Assembly: GCF_009832905.1 (NCBI RefSeq)
Contig: NZ_CP047135.1
Location: 474,001-538,000 of the forward strand
DNA length: 64,000 nucleotides
Origin: Stenotrophomonas sp. 364
GTDB lineage: Bacteria; Pseudomonadota; Gammaproteobacteria; Xanthomonadales; Xanthomonadaceae
Reading direction: 5' to 3'
The stretch's first letter is position 1. Each line of letters opens with the position of its first letter. Positions 37,385 through 47,938 of the stretch are shown one piece after another. Position numbers and translations under genes: made by a program. Under the pieces are notes generated by a model. It saw only the letters and a program-made list of their open reading frames with translations. It had not been told where the DNA came from and did no database searches.

Positions 37385-38659
37385 ATGGAACCCCTCGACA
37401 CCGTGAACCTCTGGATGGAGCGCGTGCGCGATCGCAAGCGTGCCGCCAGCTTCGGCCGCTTCCTGTGGCGGCGCTTCCTGGACGACCGCCTGTTCCAGGC
37501 CGCGGCCTCGCTGGCCTACACCACCGTGTTCGCGCTGGTGCCGCTGGCCATCGTGGTGTTCGGCGTCCTGTCGGCGTTCCCGGTGTTCGACCGCTGGAGC
37601 GACCAGCTCAGCGACTACGTGTTCTCCAACTTCGTGCCCAACGCCGCGCGCGCCGCCGAAGGCTACCTGCGCCAGTTCTCGGCCAGTGCCGGCCAGCTCA
37701 CCGCCGCCGGTTTCATCGCGCTGGTGGTGTCGCTGCTGATCACCCTCAACAGCGTGGAAGAAACCTTCAACCAGATCTGGCGCGTGGGCTCCACCCGGCC
37801 CAAGTTGACCCGCTTCCTGGTCTACTGGACCGTGCTGACCCTCGGCGCGATGCTGGCCGCCGCCTCGCTGGCGGTATCGGCGCGGGTGTTCGCGCTGCCC
37901 CTGTTCGGCACCAGCGAAGGCCGCTGGCTGGCCAATTTCTCGCTGACCGTGGCTCCGATTCTGATCGAGTTCGTCTGCATCACGCTGGTCTACCGCGTGG
38001 TGCCGCACCACACGGTGAAGTGGCGGCACGCCATTCCCGGCGCGATCCTGGCCGCGGTGATGCTGGAACTGGTGAAGTGGGGCATGGGCGCCTATCTGGG
38101 CAGCTTCCAGTCCTACCAGAAGCTCTATGGCACGGTCGCCTTCGTGCCGATCCTGCTGCTGTGGATCTACCTGTGCTGGGTGTCGGTGCTGCTCGGAGCC
38201 TCGCTCGCGTCCTCGGTCGCTGCCTTCCGCTACCAGCCGGCCGAGCTGCGCCTGCCCACCGGCTATGAGATTTACGGCCTGCTGCGCCTGATCGGGCGGT
38301 TCCAGCAGGCCCGTGCCGAAGGCCACAGCCTGGATGATGACGAGATCCTGCGGCTGGAGCCCATGCTCACCGACTCGCTGTTGCAGACCATGCTCTGCGA
38401 CCTGGAGGCCATCCGTGTGGTGCGGCGCGATGAGCGCGGCGAATGGCTGCTGGCGCGCGACCTGGACAAGCTGACCTTGGCCGATCTGTACGAGACCACG
38501 CAGATGCGCATCCCGGTGCGCGAAGCCTACCTGCCGTACCGCGACGACAGCCTGGGCCAGGCCTCGGTACTGGCGTTGGATGCCCTGCGCCTGCCGTTGC
38601 GCGAACTGCTCAAGCGCCGCGTCAGCGATATCTACTCGACTCCCGGAGATACACCATGA
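37385..38659 (+). CDS. YihY/virulence-factor BrkB family inner membrane protein
   Basis: A 424-residue protein with an N-terminal membrane domain of about six helices (AAASLAYTTVFALVPLAIVV, ...LWIYLCWVSVLLGASLA) and a cytoplasmic winged-helix-like C-terminal region from about 300. The family was once misnamed RNase BN. Residues such as SVEETFNQIWRV are conserved. Function is unclear. Its stop overlaps the start of the following lipoprotein by ATGA, so they are cotranscribed. The ATG at 37385 was chosen as the family start. Confidence 0.9.
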   Translation: MEPLDTVNLWMERVRDRKRAASFGRFLWRRFLDDRLFQAAASLAYTTVFALVPLAIVVFGVLSAFPVFDRWSDQLSDYVFSNFVPNAARAAEGYLRQFSASAGQLTAAGFIALVVSLLITLNSVEETFNQIWRVGSTRPKLTRFLVYWTVLTLGAMLAAASLAVSARVFALPLFGTSEGRWLANFSLTVAPILIEFVCITLVYRVVPHHTVKWRHAIPGAILAAVMLELVKWGMGAYLGSFQSYQKLYGTVAFVPILLLWIYLCWVSVLLGASLASSVAAFRYQPAELRLPTGYEIYGLLRLIGRFQQARAEGHSLDDDEILRLEPMLTDSLLQTMLCDLEAIRVVRRDERGEWLLARDLDKLTLADLYETTQMRIPVREAYLPYRDDSLGQASVLALDALRLPLRELLKRRVSDIYSTPGDTP

Positions 38660-39237
38660 CCGCCAAGCCCCTGCTGCTGGCCGTGGGCCTGCTGGCCCTG
38701 GCTGCCTGCAACAAGCCCAACGCCCAGCCCGACGCCACCGCATCCGCGCCGACCGCGCCGACCGCGCCACCGGCCGCCGTCGCAGAACCGGCCGCGCCAG
38801 CGGCCACCGAGGTTGCGCCGACCGATCGCAAGACCGTCGAACGTCCCACCCTGACGTTGCCGGCATTGGACGGCAGCACCTACGACCTGGCCGCACATCG
38901 CGGCAAGTGGGTAGTGGTCAATTTCTGGGCCACCTGGTGTGCACCGTGCCGCAAGGAGATGCCGGAGCTGTCGGCGCTGCACGCGATGCGCAGCGAGATC
39001 GAGGTGGTCGGCCTGGCGTACGAGGACATCGAGCCGGCCGAGATGAAGGCATTCCTTGAAAAGCGCCCGGTAACCTATCCGATTGTCATCGTGGACACCT
39101 ACAACCCGCCCGAGGATTTCGCCATTCCGCGCGGCCTGCCGCTGACCTACCTGATCGCGCCGGACGGCAAGGTCGCCAAGGAGTTCCTCGGCCCGGTCAC
39201 TGCACACGACATCGAGTCGCGCATCAAGGAAGGCTGA
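38656..39237 (+). CDS. TlpA-like thioredoxin-fold lipoprotein
   Basis: A 193-residue lipoprotein: signal peptide ending in the lipobox LAAC (Cys18), a Pro/Ala-rich linker (residues 20-60), then a TlpA/ResA thioredoxin domain with the redox motif WCAPC in VVNFWATWCAPCRKEMPEL and the cis-proline loop GLPLTYLIAPDG. Probably a periplasm-facing thiol-disulfide reductase. Translationally coupled to the YihY-type gene. Confidence 0.9.
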   Translation: MTAKPLLLAVGLLALAACNKPNAQPDATASAPTAPTAPPAAVAEPAAPAATEVAPTDRKTVERPTLTLPALDGSTYDLAAHRGKWVVVNFWATWCAPCRKEMPELSALHAMRSEIEVVGLAYEDIEPAEMKAFLEKRPVTYPIVIVDTYNPPEDFAIPRGLPLTYLIAPDGKVAKEFLGPVTAHDIESRIKEG

Positions 39238-39240
39238 ATC

Positions 39241-39350
39241 GTAGAGCCGGGCTCTGCCCGGCTGCTTTACCAAAGGCGATGTATCTGCGGGTGGCGTCTG
39301 CGGCGCTTCCACCGTGCTGCGCGCTGCAGCCGGGCAGAGCCCGGCTCTAC
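39241..39350. repeat. Inverted pair of SMAG-type REPs
   Basis: GTAGAGCCGGGCTCTGCCCGGC (39241-) and its inverted partner ending CCCGGCTCTAC (39350), four bases after the lipoprotein stop. Same sequence class as the tandem pair at 4383. The pair separates convergent genes. Confidence 0.85.
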
Positions 39351-39403
39351 CCCCTCGGGTTCTGTTCCACGAAGCCGATGCACCGCGGCAGGCGTCTGCA
39401 GCC

Positions 39404-40183
39404 TTACGGAATCTCGAACGCGTCGATCGGCGGCAGCACCCCGAACTGCTCCTTGTGCAGCTTGCCCTTCAACGGCGGCAACGCCAGTTCCGGTTCGTCC
39501 ACGCGGGTGTCGGGCAGGCGGTCGAGCAGATTGCGGATCAGCGCCAGCCGACCGCGCTTCTGGTCGTTGAAGTCCACCAGCGTCCACGGCGCCTCGTCAC
39601 GGTGGGTCGCGCGCAGCATCGCTTCGCGCGCGTCGGTGTAGGCGCTGTACTTGCTGCGTGACTCCAGGTCCACCGGCGACAGCTTCCAGCCCTTGAGCGG
39701 GTTCAGGTGGCGCTCGGCAAACCGCTTTTCCTGCTGCGCCTGGTCCACGCCCAGCCAGTACTTGAACAGCAGGATGCCGTCGTCCACCAGCAGCTTCTCG
39801 ATCACCGGCGCCTGGGCCAGGAACGCGTGGTACTCCGGTTCGCTGCAGTAGCCCATCACGTGTTCAACCCCGGCGCGGTTGTACCAGCTTCGGTCCATCA
39901 GCACGATCTCGCCGCCGGCCGGCAGGTGCGCGAGATAGCGCTGGAAATACCACTGCGTGCTTTCGCGGTCGGTCGGCTTGGGCAGCGCCACCACCTTGCA
40001 TTGGCGCGGATTGAGGTGCTCGGCGATGGCCTGGATCGCACCGCCCTTGCCGGCGGTATCGCGGCCTTCGAACAGCACCAGTACGCGTTGGCCGGTGTGC
40101 TGCACCCAGCGCGCCATCGCGATCAGCTCCAGCTGCATGGGTTCCAGCAGGGCCTCGTACTCCTTGCGCTTGAGCTTGCCCAT
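39404..40183 (-). CDS. ppk2: Polyphosphate kinase 2
   Basis: Uses polyphosphate to phosphorylate nucleotides (class I members mainly make GTP/ATP from diphosphates). The 259-residue protein has the Walker A FEGRDTAGKGGAI (about residue 38), the lid-region RSWYNRAGVEHVMGYC and KYWLGVDQAQQEKRF. Single-domain length is consistent with class I/III; the exact nucleotide preference cannot be read off. Followed by a REP pair. Confidence 0.93.
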   Translation of the reverse strand: MGKLKRKEYEALLEPMQLELIAMARWVQHTGQRVLVLFEGRDTAGKGGAIQAIAEHLNPRQCKVVALPKPTDRESTQWYFQRYLAHLPAGGEIVLMDRSWYNRAGVEHVMGYCSEPEYHAFLAQAPVIEKLLVDDGILLFKYWLGVDQAQQEKRFAERHLNPLKGWKLSPVDLESRSKYSAYTDAREAMLRATHRDEAPWTLVDFNDQKRGRLALIRNLLDRLPDTRVDEPELALPPLKGKLHKEQFGVLPPIDAFEIP

Positions 40184-40233
40184 CCACGTGCCTCGGTCAT
40201 CGTTGGGAACCCCGAGCCTAGCGCAGCGAAGGT

Positions 40234-40599
40234 TCAGCCGTTGTCGGCGTCGTCGGGCAGCGCACGCGGCCGGTGCACGAGGAGGTCGCCCGGCATCAGC
40301 ACCACCGGTTCGCCGGCCATCTGCAGCGGGCCCTTCGCCATCGGCGCGCCCTCATCGTTGCATTCGAACACGGCAAACGACCCGAACGCATCGGCCGGCC
40401 AGGGAAGCACCGTGGCCACGGCACGACCGTCGATCGCATGCTGTGTGCACCACTGCAGGCGGGCGATGGCCAGGTCGAGCTCGGCCTTCCACGCCAACGC
40501 GGCAGGGTCGCCAGCTGTGTCGCGCAGCACCGCGACCGCCTGCGCGCGCTGTTCTTCCAGCAACGACAGCACGCGTGGCGATCCCGCGCCGGATGTCAC
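40234..40599 (-). CDS. Small uncharacterised protein coupled to the OGT-like gene
   Basis: About 121 residues, not matched to a family. The central part has helix-rich LDLAIARLQWCTQHAI and the C-terminus is a beta-rich segment (GEPVVLMPGDLLVHRPRAL). I chose GTG at 40599 because it overlaps the OGT-like stop as GTGA; an ATG at 40614 is also possible. The overlap suggests translation is coupled to the OGT-like protein. Confidence 0.65.
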   Translation of the reverse strand: MTSGAGSPRVLSLLEEQRAQAVAVLRDTAGDPAALAWKAELDLAIARLQWCTQHAIDGRAVATVLPWPADAFGSFAVFECNDEGAPMAKGPLQMAGEPVVLMPGDLLVHRPRALPDDADNG

Positions 40600-42293
40600 G
40601 CCGCGCCCTGCCAACCGCGTTCGCGCGCCAAGTCTTCCACCACCGCGCTGAAATCACGGGCGAACCCGGCCATGTCGAACAGGCCGCTGTCACCGCGGCG
40701 CTGCGCCAGTTCGGCGCGCAAGGCCTGCAGTGCCTGTGCGTCGTTGCCCAACGCAATGGCGGTGGCCACGAAGGCGCGATCGTCGGCCACGTTCATGCGC
40801 GCCAGCCCCAGGTGATGGTTGAGGCTGCCGGCCACGCGCGAGGCGAACGTCGCGCCGGGGCAGGTCAGCACCGGGCAGCCGGCCCACAGGGCATCGGAGG
40901 CGGTGGTGTGTGCGTTGTAGGGGTGGGTGTCCAGGAACAGGTCGGCGTGCTGGTAGCGCGCGAGGTACGCCGGGTGCGGCAGCTTGTGCATGAACACCAG
41001 CCGTGCCGGATCCAGCTGCGCCTGGCGCGCCGCGCTGCGCAGCCGCGCATCGGCGTTGCCCGGGCCGGACAGCAGCCACAGCACGCTGCCGGGCACCCCA
41101 TGCAGCACCGCGAACAGGCGCTGCACGCTGCGCGGATTGAGCTTGTAGCTGTTGTTGAAGCAGCACAGCACCACGCCCTGTGCCGGCAGTCCGCAGTCCT
41201 CGCGCGACGGCGGCGCGGCGAGCACGCGGGTGGTGTCCGACGGTTGGAACGCCCGTGGCAGGTACCGCACCTGCTCACTGAATCCGGCGACCAGCGACGC
41301 GGGCAGCACGAACGCGTCGGCCAGCACGTGGTCGATCCAGTCCGCGCCGGAGGTACCCGGATAGGCCAGCCAGTTCACCTGCACCGGGGCAGGGCGCATC
41401 GCCAGCACCTGCGGGGTACCGCCGCCGCCCCAGCCGCGCAGGTCGAACAGCACGTCGATGGCGGTGTCCCGGATGCGCGCGGCGACCTGCGGGTGCGGCA
41501 GCGCGCCCACCTCGTGCACCTGCGTGGCGGCCGCCTGCAGGCGTGCCCGCAGGGGGCTGCCATCGCTGGCGGTCAGCGCGAACAGGTGCAGGTCCAGGCG
41601 GCCGGCGGCGGCCAGCTGTTCCAGCAGCGCCACGATCAGCAGCCCGGTGGGATGCGCGCCGAAGCCGTTGGACAGAAAGCCCACGCGCAGGCGGCCCTGG
41701 CGGCGCACGGTGGTGGCGGGCAACGGCCGCACGCTGGCGCTGATGACCGCGGCGCGTTGCCGCGCACAGGCCAGTTGTTCGGCGGCACTGCCGTCTTCGC
41801 TCAGGAACGCAAACGGCTCCACTGCGGCCTGGCCCTGCGCGACGGCCTGGCGCACCTGTGCCGACAGGCGCTCGATGTTGCGCCAGTCGCACAGCCGACG
41901 CTGCCAGTTGAGCAGTTGCGCGGTGATGTAGGGTTCGCCCGGCAGTAGCGTGTGCGCATGCCGGTATGCATCGGCAGCGGCCTCCGGCTGGCCGGCATCC
42001 TCCAGCGCGTGGCCGAGCCACAGCGCGATGCCGGGGTGTTGCGGCGCGCGGTCGGACGCCTGGCGCAGCAGCGCGGCCGCCTCGGCGTGGCGTGCCTGCA
42101 TCCAGCGCGCACGACCGAGCCGGGCCAACGCTTCGGGGTGATGGTCGCGCAACTGCAGTGCACGCGTGGCGGCGTGCTCGCCGGCCGGAACATCGCCGGC
42201 CTCCAGTTCGGCATCGGCCAGCATGACCCAGGCGATGAAATCGGCCGGCTGGTGTTGCACCGCCAGGCGCAGCTGCTGCCGGTCCGCCTCCAT
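40596..42293 (-). CDS. TPR-containing GT41 protein, orthologue of Xanthomonas OGT-like protein
   Basis: A 565-residue protein with N-terminal TPR repeats (about residues 1-130) and a two-lobed GT41 glycosyltransferase domain as in O-GlcNAc transferases. It is nearly the same length as the structurally studied X. campestris protein (568). Likely catalytic-site residues are kept: His214 in FGAHPTGLLI, Lys384 in CCFNNSYKLNPRSV, and the HPYNAHTTASDALWAG segment. GT41 enzymes use UDP-GlcNAc or, in SPY-type members, GDP-fucose; the substrates here are unknown. It begins two bases after prfA. Confidence 0.9.
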   Translation of the reverse strand: MEADRQQLRLAVQHQPADFIAWVMLADAELEAGDVPAGEHAATRALQLRDHHPEALARLGRARWMQARHAEAAALLRQASDRAPQHPGIALWLGHALEDAGQPEAAADAYRHAHTLLPGEPYITAQLLNWQRRLCDWRNIERLSAQVRQAVAQGQAAVEPFAFLSEDGSAAEQLACARQRAAVISASVRPLPATTVRRQGRLRVGFLSNGFGAHPTGLLIVALLEQLAAAGRLDLHLFALTASDGSPLRARLQAAATQVHEVGALPHPQVAARIRDTAIDVLFDLRGWGGGGTPQVLAMRPAPVQVNWLAYPGTSGADWIDHVLADAFVLPASLVAGFSEQVRYLPRAFQPSDTTRVLAAPPSREDCGLPAQGVVLCCFNNSYKLNPRSVQRLFAVLHGVPGSVLWLLSGPGNADARLRSAARQAQLDPARLVFMHKLPHPAYLARYQHADLFLDTHPYNAHTTASDALWAGCPVLTCPGATFASRVAGSLNHHLGLARMNVADDRAFVATAIALGNDAQALQALRAELAQRRGDSGLFDMAGFARDFSAVVEDLARERGWQGAA

Positions 42294-42295
42294 CC

Positions 42296-43381
42296 TCAGG
42301 TACCCGCCGCCAGCTGCGCCAGCTCGTCGGCCTGGTGCTCGTGGATCAGCCGTTCCACCAGGGTGTCCAGCTCGCCGGCGATGATGTTGGGCAGGTCGTA
42401 CAGGGTCAGCCCTTCCACGCGGTGGTCGGTGATGCGCCCCTGCGGGAAGCTGTAGGTGCGGATGCGCTGGCTGCGGTCGCCGCTGCCCACCTGCAGCCGG
42501 CGGCTCTCGGCCGTGGCTGCGGCCTGCTTGTTGCGTTCGGCATCCAGCAGCTGGGCCTTCAGGCGCTTCATCGCCTTGTCGCGGTTGGCGTGCTGGCTGC
42601 GTTCGGTCTGGCATTCCACCACTACGCCGGACGGCACGTGGGTGATGCGGATCGCCGATTCGGTCTTGTTGACGTGCTGCCCGCCGGCGCCGGAGGAGCG
42701 GAAGGTATCCACGCGCAGGTCGGCCGGGTTGATTACCACGTCATCCACTTCGTCCGCTTCGGGAATGATCGCCACCGTCGCCGCCGAGGTGTGGATGCGG
42801 CCCTGCGACTCGGTGGCCGGCACGCGCTGCACGCGGTGCGTGCCGGACTCGAACTTCAGCTTGGAATAGGCCCCGCGGCCGACCACGCGGGCCACGATTT
42901 CCTTGTAGCCACCGTGTTCACCGGGGCTGTCCGACTCGATCTCCACCTTCCAGCCCTGGCGCTCGGCGTAGCGGGCGTACATGCGGAACAGGTCGCCGGC
43001 GAAGATCGCGGCCTCATCGCCCCCGGTACCGGCCCGCACTTCCAGGAACAGGTTGCCGTCGTCGCGCGGGTCGCGCGGCACCAGCAGCAGCGCCAGTTCC
43101 TGGTCCAGCTGCTGCAGCCGCTGCTGGGCGGCGGTGATTTCCTCTTCGGCCAGCTCGCGCAGGTCCGGGTCGCCGCGCATGGCTTCGGCCGCAGCCAGGT
43201 CGGCCAGCGCACGGGCCTCGTCGGCCAGGGCCGTGGCAATCGGCTGCAGCTGCGCGAACTCGCGCGAGAACGCGCGGAAACGGTCGTTGTCGTTCACCAC
43301 GGCCGGGTCGGCAAGCAGGCGTTCCAGTTCTTCGCGGCGTTCGGCCAGCGCTTCCAGCTTACGGCGCAGGGTCGGCGTCAT
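42296..43381 (-). CDS. prfA: Peptide chain release factor 1
   Basis: Recognises UAA and UAG stop codons. The 361-residue protein has the PAT codon-reading motif (residues 188-190, ...VQRVPAT) which identifies RF1, and the catalytic GGQ at 233-235 ([11 protein letters not shown]). Its start overlaps the hemA stop by 23 bases, as is usual in this neighbourhood. The GGQ-methylating enzyme prmC is at 15.1 kb rather than downstream. Confidence 0.98.
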   Translation of the reverse strand: MTPTLRRKLEALAERREELERLLADPAVVNDNDRFRAFSREFAQLQPIATALADEARALADLAAAEAMRGDPDLRELAEEEITAAQQRLQQLDQELALLLVPRDPRDDGNLFLEVRAGTGGDEAAIFAGDLFRMYARYAERQGWKVEIESDSPGEHGGYKEIVARVVGRGAYSKLKFESGTHRVQRVPATESQGRIHTSAATVAIIPEADEVDDVVINPADLRVDTFRSSGAGGQHVNKTESAIRITHVPSGVVVECQTERSQHANRDKAMKRLKAQLLDAERNKQAAATAESRRLQVGSGDRSQRIRTYSFPQGRITDHRVEGLTLYDLPNIIAGELDTLVERLIHEHQADELAQLAAGT

Positions 43382-44642
43382 CAGTCTTCACAGCAGGATG
43401 TTGGTAGCCCGGCTTGGCCGGGAACAGGCGCTCGGCGGCGCGGGTCAGCTCAGTATCGCCGCTCAGCGCAGCCGCGCGCAGCGCGGCGGTGGGCGGGTGC
43501 AACAGGCGGTTGGTCAGGCCGTGGGCCAGCAGTTCCAGCACTTCGTCCGGTGATTTGCCGTGGGCCAGCTGCTGGCGGGCCTTGTCCAGCATTTCCACGC
43601 GGGTCGCTTCGCCGTACGCGCGCAGTTGCCGCAGGGGTGCCTGGTGGGCGCTGGCCTGCAGGGTTTCGACGAAGCGGGCCACCTGCAGCTCGATGATCGC
43701 CTCGGCTTCGGCAGCGGCCTCGCGGCGGCTGCGACGGTTGTCTTCGACCGCCCGCTCCAGATCGTCCACGGTGTACAGGAAGGCATCGGGCAGTTCGCCC
43801 ACGCCCGCCTCGATATCGCGCGGCACGGCCAGGTCGAACAGCAGCATCGGCTTGTGCTTGCGGGTCTTCAGTGCGGCGGCCACATGCGCGCGGGCGATCA
43901 CCGGCTCGCGGGCGGCGGTGGCCGAAAACACCACGTCGGCCTCGCCCAGGTGGCGCTCCAGCTCGGTCAGCGGCAGTGCCACGCCGCCATGGCGGCTGGC
44001 CAGTTCCTGGGCATGGGCCAGCGTGCGGTTGGCCACCAGCAGGCGGCGCACCTTGCCTTCGCTCAGGTGCCGGGCGGCCAGTTCGATGGTCTCGCCAGCG
44101 CCCACCAGCAGCACCGTGGAGTCTTCCAGCCGCGCGAACGAGTTCTGCGCCAGGCGCACCGCGGTGGAGGCCACCGAGATCGGGTTGGCACCCACGCGGG
44201 TATCGGTACGCGCGCGTTTGGCCACCGAGAAGGTCTGCTGGAACAGCCGGTCCAGGCGCTGGCCCAGCAGGCCGTGGTCACGCGCGATGGCCCAGGCGTC
44301 CTTGACCTGGCCCAGGATCTGCGGCTCGCCCAGCACCATCGAGTCCAGCCCGGTGGCCACCCGGAACAGGTGGCGCACCGCATCGGCGTCGGCGTGCTGG
44401 TACAGGTAGCCGTGCAGCTTCCCGGCGTGGGATTCCAGCCACTGCGCCAGTGCCTCACCCGATTCGGCCACCGCATACAGCTCGGTGCGGTTGCAGGTGG
44501 ACAGCAGCACGGCTTCGGCCACCTGCGGGGTATCGCGCAGCGACGCCAATGCCTGGGGCAGGGCGTCGCCGCCAAAGGACGCGCGTTCGCGCAGTTCCAC
44601 TGGCGCGGTCTGGTGATTCAGTCCGAGCACCCACAGGGTCAT
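43359..44642 (-). CDS. hemA: Glutamyl-tRNA reductase
   Basis: First step of tetrapyrrole synthesis from glutamyl-tRNA. The 427-residue protein starts [20 protein letters not shown], has the nucleophilic Cys50 in [11 protein letters not shown], the NADPH-binding [18 protein letters not shown] and a C-terminal dimerisation helix region. Divergent from the TPR gene with a 64-base shared promoter region; downstream it overlaps prfA. Confidence 0.97.
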   Translation of the reverse strand: MTLWVLGLNHQTAPVELRERASFGGDALPQALASLRDTPQVAEAVLLSTCNRTELYAVAESGEALAQWLESHAGKLHGYLYQHADADAVRHLFRVATGLDSMVLGEPQILGQVKDAWAIARDHGLLGQRLDRLFQQTFSVAKRARTDTRVGANPISVASTAVRLAQNSFARLEDSTVLLVGAGETIELAARHLSEGKVRRLLVANRTLAHAQELASRHGGVALPLTELERHLGEADVVFSATAAREPVIARAHVAAALKTRKHKPMLLFDLAVPRDIEAGVGELPDAFLYTVDDLERAVEDNRRSRREAAAEAEAIIELQVARFVETLQASAHQAPLRQLRAYGEATRVEMLDKARQQLAHGKSPDEVLELLAHGLTNRLLHPPTAALRAAALSGDTELTRAAERLFPAKPGYQHPAVKTDDADPAP

Positions 44643-44706
44643 TGTTCAGTTGCTTGCGATAAGCTGCTGGCCATTCAAGTCGTCATTTTAAGGCCAGAAG
44701 CCCCCG

Positions 44707-46404
44707 ATGCCCGCATTGATTCGCATCTCCAGCGTTCTGTTGCTGTCCTTGTCCGTCGCCAACGCCCTGGCAGCGCCGGCGCCGGCGCCCGTGGCAGCCC
44801 CCGCAGCCAAGGCCACCCCGGCCCCGACCGCGCCGTTGACCCCGGTCATGGCCGGTGAGTTCGCCCTGCAGGCCGGCAAGCTTGGCGATGCCGCGCGCTG
44901 GTACCTGGAAGCGGCCGAGGCCGGCACCGACGACGCCGGGCTGGCCGAGCGCGCCACCCGCATCTCCATGCTGGCCGACGACGACAAGCGCGCCGCCCGG
45001 GCGCTGGCGCTGTGGGAGGCGCGTGCCCCGCGCAGCCTGGCCATGCGCAGCGCCGCCGCTGCGTTGGACATGCGCCAGGCCGACATCGCCGGCGCGCGCA
45101 TCGAACTGGGGGCGCTGCTGAAGGACCCGGACCCGCGCGGCTGGAAGTTCGCCATTGCCGCCTTGATCGGCGGCGGGCGCGACCCGGCCGTGCCGGCCCA
45201 GGTGCTGGGCGGGCTGGTGGACGACAACGCGATTCCCGATCAACTGGAGGTCTGGCAGGAGCTGGGCCGCCTGGCCATGCGCATGGAGCGCCCGGACCTG
45301 GCCAAGCGGATGGTCGACGAAGTCGTGCGGCGCTTCCCCAACGAACCCCGCGTGGCGCTGTTGAATGCCAGCCAGCTGGCCCAGGCCGGCAAGCAGGACG
45401 AGGCGATGGCGCTGCTGCGCGGCGTCGAGCCCAAGAGCCGCCAGGACCCGGACCTGCGCAACGCGCTGGCGATCGCCTACGACACCATGGGCGACCCGCG
45501 CGCGGCGGCCCGTGTGCTGGCGGTGGGGCCGCAGGACGTCCAGACCTGGGGCATGCGTGCCTCGCTGCTGGCCAAGCAGAAGGACGATGCGGCCCTGCTG
45601 CTCCTTTATAAGGAGCTGTCGGCCAAGGCGGCCAAGCCCGACCCGGCCCAGCGCCTGCTGCTGGGCAAGATCGCCGAGTACCTCAAGCGCCCGGCCGAAG
45701 CAGTGGACTGGTACCACAGCGTGCCGGGGGGCGAGGAACTGGCCGAAGCGCGCCTGCGCGCGGCCAATGCCCAGTACGACGCGGGCCGCCCGGACAAGGC
45801 CTTCGCCGAAGTGCATGCGATCCAGTCCGACGCCACCGTCGATGACGAGGCCCGCCGCGACGCCTACCTGCTGGAGGCCGAGCTGCGCCAGCGCGGCAAC
45901 GACCTGCCCGGCGAGCTGGATGCCCTGGCCCGTGGTCTGGCGGCCTACCCCGACGAGAACGCGCTGCTGTACGCCCGCGCCCTGGCCTGGGAGCGCCGCG
46001 ACGACGTGCCGCGCGCCGAAGCCGACCTGCGCAAGATTTTGGTCACCGACCCGGAGAACGTGGCCGCGCTCAATGCGCTGGGCTACACCCTGGCCGACCG
46101 CACCCAGCGCTACCAGGAAGCACTGGAGCTGATCGACCGCGCCCGCGTCGCCGAGCCGGACAACGCCGCCATCGTCGACAGCTACGGCTGGGTGCTGTAT
46201 CGCCTGGGCCGCAACGAAGAAGCCCTGGTGCAGCTGCGCCGCGCCTGGACCCTGAGCAAGGACGCCGAGGTTGCCGCGCACGTCGGCGAAGTGCTGTGGG
46301 TGCTGGGCCGCAAGGACGAGGCACGGCGTTTCCTCGACGAGGCACGCAAACTGGACCCTGACAACCGCGCCCTGCAGCGCGTGATCGAGAAATACGGCGT
46401 ATGA
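44707..46404 (+). CDS. Exported TPR-repeat protein upstream of lolB (LbcA-like)
   Basis: A 565-residue protein with a signal peptide ([20 protein letters not shown]) and an Ala/Pro-rich linker, then TPR/helical repeats over the whole length (e.g. [60 protein letters not shown]). In Pseudomonas aeruginosa the gene at this position encodes LbcA, a lipoprotein that helps the protease CtpA degrade peptidoglycan hydrolases. Here no lipobox cysteine is seen, so this protein would be soluble or peptide-anchored. Its stop overlaps lolB by ATGA. Function by position only. Confidence 0.88.
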   Translation: MPALIRISSVLLLSLSVANALAAPAPAPVAAPAAKATPAPTAPLTPVMAGEFALQAGKLGDAARWYLEAAEAGTDDAGLAERATRISMLADDDKRAARALALWEARAPRSLAMRSAAAALDMRQADIAGARIELGALLKDPDPRGWKFAIAALIGGGRDPAVPAQVLGGLVDDNAIPDQLEVWQELGRLAMRMERPDLAKRMVDEVVRRFPNEPRVALLNASQLAQAGKQDEAMALLRGVEPKSRQDPDLRNALAIAYDTMGDPRAAARVLAVGPQDVQTWGMRASLLAKQKDDAALLLLYKELSAKAAKPDPAQRLLLGKIAEYLKRPAEAVDWYHSVPGGEELAEARLRAANAQYDAGRPDKAFAEVHAIQSDATVDDEARRDAYLLEAELRQRGNDLPGELDALARGLAAYPDENALLYARALAWERRDDVPRAEADLRKILVTDPENVAALNALGYTLADRTQRYQEALELIDRARVAEPDNAAIVDSYGWVLYRLGRNEEALVQLRRAWTLSKDAEVAAHVGEVLWVLGRKDEARRFLDEARKLDPDNRALQRVIEKYGV

Positions 46405-47063
46405 CGTTGAACCTGTTCAAGGCCGGCGCCGCGCTGGCGATGGCCGCATCGTTGTCGGCCTGCGTGTCGCTGGACGAGCGCAAGGCCCCGGCCGCGCCCA
46501 CCGTGGTGACCACCGTGTCAGCCGAGGCCGAGCACGCCGAAGTGGCCCGCGTGGCTGCCGTGCGTGCGCAGCCGCAGTGGAGCTTCCAGGGCCGCGTGGC
46601 GGTCAACAAGGGGCGCAATGGCGGCAACGGGCGCATCGACTGGCAGCAGGATGCGCGCCGCTACGTGGTGGAACTGAGCGCGCCGGTCACCCGCCAGAGC
46701 TGGAAGCTGACCGGCGACAGCCACCACGAAGGCGGGCGCCTGGAAGGCCTGGAGGGCGGGCCGCGCGAAGGCGAGGACGCCCAGCAGGTGCTGCTGGAGG
46801 CCACCGGCTGGGACATTCCGGTCAACCAGCTGCCCGACTGGGTACGTGGCCTGGTGGCCGATGACACCGGCGCCGCCGAGCACGTCGAGCGTGACGGCGA
46901 CGGTCGGCCGCGCCGGGTCGAGCAGATGGGCTGGCAGATCCAGTACCTGGACTGGTACCCGGCCGAAGGCGACCGCCCGGTGCTGCCCCGGCGGATCGAA
47001 GCGACCAGCGGGGACGCCAAAGTGCGCGTGCTGGTCGACAGCTGGACGCTCGGCCGCCCATGA
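46401..47063 (+). CDS. lolB: Outer membrane lipoprotein insertion protein LolB
   Basis: Accepts lipoproteins from LolA and inserts them in the outer membrane. The 220-residue protein has a lipoprotein signal with lipobox LSAC (Cys21), then a LolB beta-barrel with [20 protein letters not shown] near residue 58, [16 protein letters not shown] and a C-terminal VLPRRIEAT segment. Overlaps both the TPR gene and ispE by four bases. Confidence 0.92.
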   Translation: MTLNLFKAGAALAMAASLSACVSLDERKAPAAPTVVTTVSAEAEHAEVARVAAVRAQPQWSFQGRVAVNKGRNGGNGRIDWQQDARRYVVELSAPVTRQSWKLTGDSHHEGGRLEGLEGGPREGEDAQQVLLEATGWDIPVNQLPDWVRGLVADDTGAAEHVERDGDGRPRRVEQMGWQIQYLDWYPAEGDRPVLPRRIEATSGDAKVRVLVDSWTLGRP

Positions 47064-47929
47064 GTGCCCCGGACCTGAACGCGGGCTGGTCGCACTGGCC
47101 GGCCCCGGCCAAGCTCAATCTGTTCCTGAACATCACTGGCCGCCGACCCGATGGCTACCACCAGCTGCAGACCGTGTTCGTGCTGCTTGATTGGGGCGAC
47201 CGGATCCGGCTGCGGGTACGTGAGGACGGTCAGGTGCGCCGCGACGGGCCTTCGCTGGCGGGCGTGGCAGAGGCGGATGATCTCGCTGTACGTGCAGTGC
47301 TGCTGCTTAAACGTGCCGCCAATGTCGCCCAAGGTGCGGACATCGGCGTGGAAAAGCACATTCCGGCCGGCGGCGGGTTCGGCGGCGGCTCCTCCGACGC
47401 GGCCACCGTATTGGTGGGCTTGAACCGTCTATGGAACGCCGGCCTGGACGTCGATGCGCTGGCCGCGTTGGGGTTGCAGCTGGGCGCGGATGTGCCGGTT
47501 TTCGTGCGGGGGCACAACGCCTGGGCCGACGGCGTCGGCGAGCAGCTCACCCCGATCACCCGCGCGCCGGCCTGGTATGTCATCGCCGATCCGGGCGTGC
47601 ATGCGCCGACCGCCGGACTTTTTGCAGATCCGCATTTGACGCGCGACGCCCCAGTGGCGAAAATAGCGGACTTCGCTTCCGGGTCTTTGCTCGGGAATGC
47701 GTTCGAGCCGGTACTGCGCCGTCGCGAGCCTGCCGTAGAGGCAGCGTTTGCAGCGTTGAGCAGGATCGGCCGGGCACGACTCACCGGGTCGGGAAGCGGT
47801 TGTTTCGTCGAGTTCGCCACGCGCGCTGCTGCAGAGCAGGGCCTGGCGCAGTTGCCGGAAGGACTGCGGGCATGGGTGGCTGCGGGCGTGGAGCGCTCGC
47901 CACTGCTTGATGTACTCGAGCGTTATTGA
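47060..47929 (+). CDS. ispE: 4-diphosphocytidyl-2-C-methyl-D-erythritol kinase
   Basis: GHMP-family kinase of the MEP isoprenoid pathway. The 289-residue protein has [20 protein letters not shown] at the N-terminus and the ATP-binding loop [17 protein letters not shown] near 100. The C-terminal [10 protein letters not shown] motif is also intact. It is coupled to lolB by ATGA, and the tRNA-Gln gene starts nine bases after its stop. Confidence 0.97.
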   Translation: MSAPDLNAGWSHWPAPAKLNLFLNITGRRPDGYHQLQTVFVLLDWGDRIRLRVREDGQVRRDGPSLAGVAEADDLAVRAVLLLKRAANVAQGADIGVEKHIPAGGGFGGGSSDAATVLVGLNRLWNAGLDVDALAALGLQLGADVPVFVRGHNAWADGVGEQLTPITRAPAWYVIADPGVHAPTAGLFADPHLTRDAPVAKIADFASGSLLGNAFEPVLRRREPAVEAAFAALSRIGRARLTGSGSGCFVEFATRAAAEQGLAQLPEGLRAWVAAGVERSPLLDVLERY

Positions 47930-47938
47930 TTTTGATGC

